DNA from: CAWDPQ01 sp049642465
GTDB lineage: Bacteria > Acidobacteriota > Vicinamibacteria > Vicinamibacterales > 2-12-FULL-66-21
Direction: 5' to 3'
Assembly: GCA_049642465.1 (NCBI GenBank)
Contig: JBAROV010000167.1
Location: forward strand, 3,036 to 67,035
Length of the DNA: 64,000 nucleotides
Position numbers and translations under genes: made by a program. The notes below the pieces were generated by a model. The model ran no database searches and was not told where the DNA came from. It saw nothing but the letters and a program-made list of their open reading frames with translations. Of the stretch, positions 58,342-64,000 are shown one piece after another; within the stretch, counting starts at the first letter, position 1; each line of letters starts with the position of its first letter.

Positions 58342-58962
58342 TTGAGAGTGACGGTTGTAACGGTCGCCATGCTGTGGTTGGTCGCATCGAGCGCGGCGGC
58401 GCAGTCGGTATTCGTCGAGGGAGGATTCTCGCGCGACGTGCGGCGGTTTTCGCACGAAGGGACACAGTCTGCGTTTGATGGCACGGTGAACGGGACGTGG
58501 GTCAACGGCAGCGGGTTTGTGACGCCCCGTTTGTCCGTCGGCGTCGAGCTCGATACAGGCGGTGAGGTCACGTTTGACGATACGGTCACCGTAACGATCG
58601 CCGGCCGTCCTTCGCAGATCACCACCACCTACACATCCAAGCGCCGGACCGTATCGGCGCTTGCCGGCATCCACACCGCACCGGGGCGCGCGGTTCAAAT
58701 TGGGGCTTATGTCGGTCTGAGCTTCACGGAGTTCCGTCGCCAAATCTCGTCCGACGCGCCACCGATCGTCCTCAACGAAACACCCGCGCCGTCGGTGCTG
58801 GAAGAACGCGTGACCAACGCCGTCGTTGGCGTCGATGTGGCCATCCTGCTGGCGCCCCACATTGCTCTTGTCCCGGCCCTGCGCGCGCAGAGCCTCACAC
58901 TGAGCGGTGACCTCTCCGGTTTCAGCATCCGCCCGAGCATCGGTGCCCGCGTCACTTTCTAG
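58342..58962 (+). CDS. Exported small beta-barrel-like protein
   Basis: A 206-residue protein with a signal peptide (VTVVTVAMLWLVASSAAAQS). The mature part has alternating beta-strand character and ends in Phe (FSIRPSIGARVTF), the C-terminal signature of outer-membrane barrels. Segments such as VGVELDTGGEVTF, VSALAGIHTAPG, IGAYVGLSFTEF and ALVPALRAQSLTLSG fit eight strands. The start is TTG 58342 with AGGTGG upstream, close after the tandem repeat. Function is unknown. The next exported gene begins 10 bp downstream, suggesting cotranscription. Confidence 0.65.
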   Translation: MRVTVVTVAMLWLVASSAAAQSVFVEGGFSRDVRRFSHEGTQSAFDGTVNGTWVNGSGFVTPRLSVGVELDTGGEVTFDDTVTVTIAGRPSQITTTYTSKRRTVSALAGIHTAPGRAVQIGAYVGLSFTEFRRQISSDAPPIVLNETPAPSVLEERVTNAVVGVDVAILLAPHIALVPALRAQSLTLSGDLSGFSIRPSIGARVTF

Positions 58963-58972
58963 GGTTGCCCTC

Positions 58973-59980
58973 GTGGCCAGGAAAAACATCCCTCTCACCT
59001 TTGCTGCGCTCGGGCTCGTATTCGGCGCTCTGCTGACCGCGCCAGTCGACGCTCAGATGACGCGCAACGCGGGCAAGTACGGGGCGATGTTCTCGTGGTG
59101 GTACGACAGCCTCCCGAGGCAGACGATGTACGCGCCCACCGTGGCTTGGGACGCTCGGCAACAACGCTGGTGGAACGCCATGATCCGTCAGGCGTCGGAT
59201 GCGGGTCTTGGCTGGATTGCCGCGGCGTGCTGGGGCCAGGGCAGCACCGCGGATCCGATCATGCTCGAGCCGTTGCTGCGCGCGATTGATGCAAACGGCG
59301 GCCGGTTGAAGGTTGCGCTCTTTGACGACACGACGTCCCAAGTCCTCCGCAAAAACGAAACGAAGCACGGAATGTGGTCGCTGACACCACGGTTCGATCT
59401 GGCCGATTTCAGTGGAGCAGGAGAAGGCGGGTTCTTCTACTTCTACGATCAGCAGTGGAAACGCTTCTTCGCGACGGTGCCCGACCGGTACTTGCTGAAG
59501 ATCAACGGACGTCCCGTCGTGTTCATGTGGCACGGCGGTTTTGACTGGTACACGAACACACGTTCGTTCGGGTTGGTCCTGGATCGGCTGCGCGAAGCGA
59601 CGAAACGCGAGTTCGGCTACGAACCGTTCGTGATCGTTGAGGAGAGCTGGAGACAACTCGACCCCGCCTCAATGCCGGACGGCCTGTACGACTGGTTTGT
59701 GCCGCCCGAGTTTGCCACGCTCACGGAGTTCGGCGGCATTCACGTGGCGCAGGTCGTACCCGGCTACGACTGCAGCCGCTGCGATCCGGCAGGCCCGGTG
59801 ATCGATCGGCAGAACGGCAGCGTATTCCGTGCCGCCATGAATGCTGTTGCGCCACAGGCGGATCTTGTTCTCGTTGAAGGGTTGGTCAACGTCGACGAGA
59901 ACGCCCACCTCGTCGAAACCACGACGTGGGGGCGCTTGTACATCAACCTGCTCAGGTGGTTCACCGTGAACATTCCGTAG
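58973..59980 (+). CDS. Exported TIM-barrel (GH99/GH71-like, DUF5010-like) protein
   Basis: A 335-residue protein with a signal peptide (IPLTFAALGLVFGALLTAPVDAQ). The body looks like a glycoside-hydrolase TIM barrel: GAMFSWWYDSLP, WWNAMIRQASDAGLGWIAAACWG, LKVALFDDTTS, WKRFFATVPDRYLLKINGRPVVFMWHGGFDWY, FVIVEESWRQLDP and DLVLVEGLVNVDENA. Similar W-Y and ESWRQ/EGLVNV(D)E motifs occur in endo-alpha-mannosidase (GH99)-type and DUF5010 proteins. Conserved acids in VEESW and VEGL are candidate catalytic residues. I choose GTG 58973 with AGGG upstream. Substrate is unknown, probably an extracellular polysaccharide. It is convergent with the second PBP gene, 30 bp between stops. Confidence 0.65.
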   Translation: MARKNIPLTFAALGLVFGALLTAPVDAQMTRNAGKYGAMFSWWYDSLPRQTMYAPTVAWDARQQRWWNAMIRQASDAGLGWIAAACWGQGSTADPIMLEPLLRAIDANGGRLKVALFDDTTSQVLRKNETKHGMWSLTPRFDLADFSGAGEGGFFYFYDQQWKRFFATVPDRYLLKINGRPVVFMWHGGFDWYTNTRSFGLVLDRLREATKREFGYEPFVIVEESWRQLDPASMPDGLYDWFVPPEFATLTEFGGIHVAQVVPGYDCSRCDPAGPVIDRQNGSVFRAAMNAVAPQADLVLVEGLVNVDENAHLVETTTWGRLYINLLRWFTVNIP

Positions 59981-60010
59981 CGGCGCGCCTTGCACGATCC
60001 GCACCGCGGA

Positions 60011-62257
60011 CTATCGCTGGGTGACGACGTATCGAATGATCCCGTTGCGATCCGTGATTTTTTCGACGAACAATCGTGCGCCCCTGCGTACCACGGCACC
60101 GACGACAGGCTGCTGCAGCGCAGCGTCAACGAGTGGTGTGCTGGTTGGAGTGGGTGAGGAATCCACTACGCCGTGAACCGGACACGGCTGCGGCGGCACG
60201 GTGCCGACCGGGAACAAATCCTCGTAAACGGGCGGTTCATTCTCCTCAACGGGAGCCGAAGGGGTCCCAATCGACGCGGGCGACGCAGCCTGAGTGAATG
60301 ACGTATTCACGACTGCCGCGCCAGCCGGGGCGTACCATTCGGGATGCCGGCAAGCCTCCGTCGCGCGCGCGCCGGTCAGCCGGCAGATCGCGACCTTCTC
60401 GACGTCGGACGGCATCGAATACCACTCCGCCTTTTCTCCCTTGGTGACACTGCGCATGAACTGCGCCCAGGCAGGCACGGCGACGACGCCGCCGAAGCCG
60501 TTGCGCATGATTGGCGCGGGACGATCGAGACCAAACCAGACGCCGGTGAGCAGCCGAGGCGTGTAGCCGATGAACCACGCATCGGCATACTCGTCCGTCG
60601 TTCCGGTCTTGCCAGCGGCCGGAAGCGTAAACCCGGCGATACGAGCGGTAGCCGCGGTCCCGTACGAGACCACGTCCGAGAGCATGCTCGACATGAGATA
60701 CGCCGTTGTCGCGCTGATTGCCTGCTTGCGCTCTTCCGGAGCGTGCCAGATGGCGAGGCCGTCGGCATCTTCGATCCGGGTAATGAGTCGAGGCGGTGAG
60801 AGCCAGCCCGAATTTGCGAAGGGGCTGTAAGCGGCAGTGAGCTCGAGAAGCGTGACCTCGCCAGTCCCGAGTGCGAGCGACGGCACGAGTGGCAGCTCTG
60901 AGCCGATGCCCAGCCGATGGGCGTAATACACCGCCGTGCTCAGACCGACCTGCTGAAGCAGTTGCGCCGCCGCGCGGTTGCTCGACACCTTGAGCGCTCG
61001 ACGAAGCGTGTACTCGGAGCGCTCGTGCTCACCTTGCGGCAGCCACTCGCCTGCAGGACCGGCGTCAATTGGATTATCGAGGTCGCGCAGCAGCGTGCCG
61101 GGGGCGTAGCCTCGCTCGAGTGCCGCCGCGTAGATGATCGGCTTGAATGCCGATCCGGCCTGGCGCCGCGCCTGCGTCGCCCGGTTGAAGCTGCTCTCGC
61201 GGAAGTCCCGGCCGCCGACGAGGGCAAATACGTCGCCGGTCTTCGGATCCATCGAGACGAGACTCCCCTGCAGCTCGCGCGCCGCGCGTCGCCGTTTGGC
61301 GATCTGCGCGATTCTCGCTTGCACCGCCTGCTCCGCCTCGCGTTGCAGCGACGGGTCGTAGGTTGAATACACGCGCAGCCCGCCGCGCAGCACCCGGTCC
61401 GCCCCGAACATCGCGACGAGAATCCGCCGCACCTCTTCTTCGAAATACATCCCGGTTCGGTTCGCGGCGCGAGAGCCGCCGGCGTCCTGATGCGAGGCGT
61501 CCGGAATGGGAGAGGTCAGCGCCGCGCGAAGTTCAGCGTCCGAGATCCGCCCCTGCTGCCGCATCAGACGAAGCACGAGGTCACGTCGAGCTGTGGCACG
61601 CTTGGGGGCCGCACACGGAGCATCCACGGAAGGAGACCTCACGAGTGCGGCCAGCAGTGCGGCTTCGTGCAGATCGAGATCCGAGGCGGGTTTGGCGAAG
61701 TACCCGCGCGCGGCAGCCTCGACGCCGTAGTAGCCCTCGCCGAAGTACACCGTGTTCAGGTACTTTTCGAGAATCTGCGCTTTCGTGTACCGCTCCTCGA
61801 GGGAACGTGCCAGCAGGATCTCTCGAATCTTTCTCCCGTAGGTGCGTTCGTTGGTCAACAGCGTGGCACGCCCCAGCTGCTGGGTAATGGTGCTTCCGCC
61901 TTCCACGATGCGTCCGGCGCGGACATTTCGCCAGGCCGCGCCCAGGACCCGAATGGGATCGACGCCGTGGTGCGAGAAGAACCGGCGGTCCTCGACGGCA
62001 AGGATCGCATCGATCATGCGCGCGGATACCTGTGCCAACGGAACATCGACGCGCTGCTCGACAAAGAACGAAAAAGCTGGACGGCCGGTCCGATCGAAGA
62101 CAATCGTTGCCTGCGGGGCCGGGGCCATCCTCGCGAGACCGCTCGCCCGCTCGAGCTCGCGCCGCATCGTCGATGTGAACGTGGCAACACGCCAGGCGGC
62201 CACCGACAAGACGATTGTCACTGTCACGATCGTCGTTGTCAGAAACTGGCGTTGCAT
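60011..62257 (-). CDS. Class A penicillin-binding protein (bifunctional), second copy
   Basis: A 748-residue paralogue of the PBP at 42630-44636. It has an N-terminal membrane helix (LTTTIVTVTIVLSVAAWRV), GT51 motifs VEDRRFFSHHGVD (catalytic Glu89) and GGSTITQQLGRATLL, transpeptidase SxxK in GSAFKPIIYA, SSN in VSSNRAAAQLL, and KTGTTDEYADAW. The C-terminal 150 residues form a tail with CRLTGARATEACRHPEWY, an acidic linker and PQPCPVHG, similar in cysteine placement to the first copy. The start is ATG 62257. The 121 bp between it and fdhD contain no gene. Two such synthases may work at different growth sites. Confidence 0.92.
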   Translation of the reverse strand: MQRQFLTTTIVTVTIVLSVAAWRVATFTSTMRRELERASGLARMAPAPQATIVFDRTGRPAFSFFVEQRVDVPLAQVSARMIDAILAVEDRRFFSHHGVDPIRVLGAAWRNVRAGRIVEGGSTITQQLGRATLLTNERTYGRKIREILLARSLEERYTKAQILEKYLNTVYFGEGYYGVEAAARGYFAKPASDLDLHEAALLAALVRSPSVDAPCAAPKRATARRDLVLRLMRQQGRISDAELRAALTSPIPDASHQDAGGSRAANRTGMYFEEEVRRILVAMFGADRVLRGGLRVYSTYDPSLQREAEQAVQARIAQIAKRRRAARELQGSLVSMDPKTGDVFALVGGRDFRESSFNRATQARRQAGSAFKPIIYAAALERGYAPGTLLRDLDNPIDAGPAGEWLPQGEHERSEYTLRRALKVSSNRAAAQLLQQVGLSTAVYYAHRLGIGSELPLVPSLALGTGEVTLLELTAAYSPFANSGWLSPPRLITRIEDADGLAIWHAPEERKQAISATTAYLMSSMLSDVVSYGTAATARIAGFTLPAAGKTGTTDEYADAWFIGYTPRLLTGVWFGLDRPAPIMRNGFGGVVAVPAWAQFMRSVTKGEKAEWYSMPSDVEKVAICRLTGARATEACRHPEWYAPAGAAVVNTSFTQAASPASIGTPSAPVEENEPPVYEDLFPVGTVPPQPCPVHGVVDSSPTPTSTPLVDAALQQPVVGAVVRRGARLFVEKITDRNGIIRYVVTQR

Positions 62258-62378
62258 TCGTTGCCCCGATCGTCATTCGAGCAACGCCAATGCCAGCAGT
62301 TTTGAGCTGCTTAGTACTTGAAGCGACTGGATTTGGCCGGCGAAAGCGGATTGCGGGTGGTGAAGTGGGTAACGCGCT

Positions 62379-63203
62379 TCACACACCGGCGATACGGCCG
62401 GGGTGGGTGTAGATATTGAATCCGCCGTCGCGGGCGAACCCAAGCAGCGTGATTCCCGCAGTTTCGGCGAGGTCGATCGCCAGGCTCGACGGTGCTGACA
62501 CCGCGCACACGAGCTCGATTCCCGAGAGCCAGGCCTTTTGGATGATCTCGAATGACGTGCGCCCGCTGACAACAAGGATGGACTCCACCGCCGGCAATCG
62601 TTCGTCGAGGAGTCTCCTGCCCACCACTTTGTCTACGGCGTTGTGACGCCCGACGTCCTCCGCCGAGCAATCCGCGGCGCCGGTAGAACCAAAGATGCCG
62701 GCGGCGTGCAGACCGCCGGTCATGTCGAACGCCGGCTGGCGCGCCCGCAATCGCTCGGGGAGTTTCGCGGCCAGTCGCGCGTCGATTTGCAGCGACATCG
62801 GCAGTCGCTTCGCGCGTGTTCGCAAGGAGTCGATTGTGACTCTCCCGCAGAGGCCACACGATGAGGTCGTCAGAACACGACGTCGTGCGTCGAGGTGTTC
62901 GTCCACGGCCGCCGCGGCGGGCCCCAGCAAATACACGTCAACGACGTTGTGATGCTCCGGATGCTCCGGATGCCGGCAGTGCTCTATCGCGCCGACGTCG
63001 TCGGCCGACGCGATGACCCCTTCGGAAAACAGGAAACCTGCCGCGAGCTCTCGATCGGCGCCCGGTGTGCGCATGATCACCGCAAAGGGACGGCCATGAA
63101 GGCGCACTTCCATCGGCTCTTCGACCGCCGCCAGATCGTCGGTATTCCCGAGGGGACCGCGCGCCACCCGCGTGACCGGAACCTGACGCGTGCTGTCAGC
63201 CAT
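62379..63203 (-). CDS. fdhD: Formate dehydrogenase accessory sulfurtransferase FdhD
   Basis: A 274-residue protein that transfers sulfur from a cysteine desulfurase to the molybdenum cofactor of formate dehydrogenases. The essential cysteines are in TSSCGLCGR (Cys116 and Cys119). AGFLFSEGVI, CSAEDVGRHNAVDKVVG, VVSGRTSFEIIQKA and GFARDGGFNIYTHPGRI are family blocks. ATG 63203 gives the standard N-terminus; the longer frame overlaps the DUF523 gene further. It overlaps the DUF523 stop by 8 bases. No formate dehydrogenase gene is visible within the window; it may lie beyond the right edge or elsewhere. Confidence 0.93.
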   Translation of the reverse strand: MADSTRQVPVTRVARGPLGNTDDLAAVEEPMEVRLHGRPFAVIMRTPGADRELAAGFLFSEGVIASADDVGAIEHCRHPEHPEHHNVVDVYLLGPAAAAVDEHLDARRRVLTTSSCGLCGRVTIDSLRTRAKRLPMSLQIDARLAAKLPERLRARQPAFDMTGGLHAAGIFGSTGAADCSAEDVGRHNAVDKVVGRRLLDERLPAVESILVVSGRTSFEIIQKAWLSGIELVCAVSAPSSLAIDLAETAGITLLGFARDGGFNIYTHPGRIAGV

Positions 63204-63735
63204 CACGATTCCGCCAGTACTCGAAGACACGCTCGATAAACGCCTCACGAACGTCGGGCCGGGCCAGACGGCCTTCGTCTTCGATAGGCAGGTCAGGGAA
63301 CTGTCGGATCAGTACCTCGGCAAAGACGCCACGTCCCTCGCCCGCGCGTTGGCCGTTCGGCTCGTGAATCGGGACCTGTTCCAGACCACAGCTCGGTGAA
63401 TTCTTCTTGAGGACGTAGCCGGAGAGATCTTCGTGGGCGAGTTCCTCGACGCGGCGTTTCCCCCAGTCTTCCATCGCGTCGGTGTAATCGAGGGCGGTGA
63501 CCGTTGTTTTCATTCGCACTCGCCGATCGTCGCGAACGAGATACAGCGTTTCGCGCGGCGTCCCCATTCCCACTTCCACCTCGGGGCAGACACGTACCCA
63601 CTCGACATGTTGACCCAGTACTTCGACGAGATAGGCGTCGCGCTTGTCGCTGCCGTCGTACCGCACCTTATCACCGAGAAGGCAAGCCGAAATGCCGACG
63701 CGGGGACGGTCAGAGCGCCGCGGACGCATGGCCAT
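63196..63735 (-). CDS. DUF523 family protein
   Basis: A 179-residue protein of the DUF523 family. The signature cysteines and loops are present: VGISACLLGDKVRYDG near residue 13, CPEVEVGMGTPRE near 50 and LKKNSPSCGLEQV near 110. These conserved cysteines suggest metal or sulfur binding, but no biochemical role is established to my knowledge. ATG 63735 or the in-frame ATG 63729 can start it; neither has a good ribosome site. The gene begins 9 bases after the stop of the haem-binding gene and overlaps fdhD, so the three genes are probably one transcript. Confidence 0.85.
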   Translation of the reverse strand: MAMRPRRSDRPRVGISACLLGDKVRYDGSDKRDAYLVEVLGQHVEWVRVCPEVEVGMGTPRETLYLVRDDRRVRMKTTVTALDYTDAMEDWGKRRVEELAHEDLSGYVLKKNSPSCGLEQVPIHEPNGQRAGEGRGVFAEVLIRQFPDLPIEDEGRLARPDVREAFIERVFEYWRNRDG

Positions 63736-63744
63736 TGGGCCATT

Positions 63745-64000
63745 CTACTTGTGCGCCTGCTGCGCTTCCATCCAGCTGCAGAGCGCCGTCACGTCCTCGG
63801 GGCTGAGCCGTGTCTCAGAGTGCATCCGTGCGTACTCCGGTAAAGGCATACTTCCATCGCGAGCAAACTCGCACGATTTCTTCACCAGGCGATCCGCGTC
63901 TTTCGCGTTGTAGCGCGCCCAATCGGAGTAGTTGAAATGGCTGCGGCCGTGGTTTACGTGATCGATGACGAACCAGGACACTGGCGCCACATTGCTGTAC
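63745..64000 (-). CDS. Haem-binding-domain (Haem_bd, PF14376-like) protein, partial
   Basis: The gene enters from the right edge; the last 84 codons are visible. The sequence YSNVAPVSWFVIDHVNHGR, then FNYSDWARY, MPLPEYARMHSETRLSPEDV and LCSWMEAQ matches the C-terminal part of the Haem_bd family, whose CxxCH haem site lies upstream in a CHSNxTxWPWYS segment, outside the window. It is probably a periplasmic c-type haem protein; this depends on the unseen N-terminus. It appears to head the fdhD transcript from outside the window. Confidence 0.72.
   Translation of the reverse strand, partial: YSNVAPVSWFVIDHVNHGRSHFNYSDWARYNAKDADRLVKKSCEFARDGSMPLPEYARMHSETRLSPEDVTALCSWMEAQQAHK

Overview
The window is GC-rich (about 60% or more by eye), chromosome-like DNA with 48 protein genes packed on both strands. 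I see no rRNA, tRNA, CRISPR array, transposase, integrase or phage gene. The gene content points to an acidobacterium, plausibly class Vicinamibacteria. The reasons are a TonB-dependent receptor with an N-terminal carboxypeptidase-regulatory domain, a lipoprotein of the sulfatase fold fused to TPRs, a zinc-ribbon Ser/Thr kinase with a membrane sensor, two class A penicillin-binding proteins, many exported peptidases, and GTG/TTG starts. The taxonomic call is inference.

Layout. 1-5.9 kb: a partial DapB-like oxidoreductase, then M1 peptidase, membrane protein, HD-GYP response regulator and nadE. 5.9-12.5 kb: two divergent paralogues in which an ATP/ADP-translocase-like membrane domain is fused to HEAT repeats, one also carrying two cyclic-nucleotide-binding domains. 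12.5-15.9 kb: transketolase and a DUF255 thioredoxin-like protein. 15.9-19.1 kb: a tightly coupled run of DUF4149, free-methionine-sulfoxide-reductase-like, NAD-isocitrate-dehydrogenase and PlsB-like genes. 19.4-25.0 kb: a small CxxC protein, M20 peptidase, SDR, CCA-adding-type enzyme, a DUF4214 methyltransferase and a beta-barrel-like protein. 25.0-31.8 kb: a DisA-like protein with an altered cyclase motif, an acyl-CoA ligase/ACP/acyltransferase fusion, infA, a DEAD-box helicase and a MerR-TPR regulator. 31.9-42.4 kb: glucokinase, TPR sulfatase-fold lipoprotein, TonB receptor, M14 carboxypeptidase, an exported kinase-like protein, a PfkB sugar kinase and a TonB-type protein. 42.6-47.4 kb: class A PBP, phosphatidylcholine-synthase-like enzyme and FtsH. 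47.4-52.5 kb: O-methyltransferase-like protein, esterase and a large sensor Ser/Thr kinase. 52.5-60 kb: Lhr helicase, Nei-type glycosylase and two exported proteins. 60-64 kb: a second class A PBP, FdhD, DUF523 and a partial haem-binding-domain protein.

How the genes relate. Co-directional genes often overlap by 1-8 bases (ATGA, GTGA or TAATG junctions), implying translational coupling. Convergent pairs end within about 30 bp of each other. Two pairs share a CTAA quadruplet as both stop codons. Others end inside short palindromes or tandem words that probably act as bidirectional terminators. Several unrelated short-repeat families sit at gene 3' ends. One GC-rich repeat occurs between genes and again in frame inside the lhr gene.

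The points most worth follow-up are the divergent translocase/HEAT/cNMP pair, the repeat-derived insertion in Lhr, the exported Fam20/PI3K-like kinase, the DAC-domain protein lacking its RHR motif, and the PDZ-7TM-GAF-zinc-ribbon kinase. All functional calls rest on motif recognition from the sequence; no database search was run.
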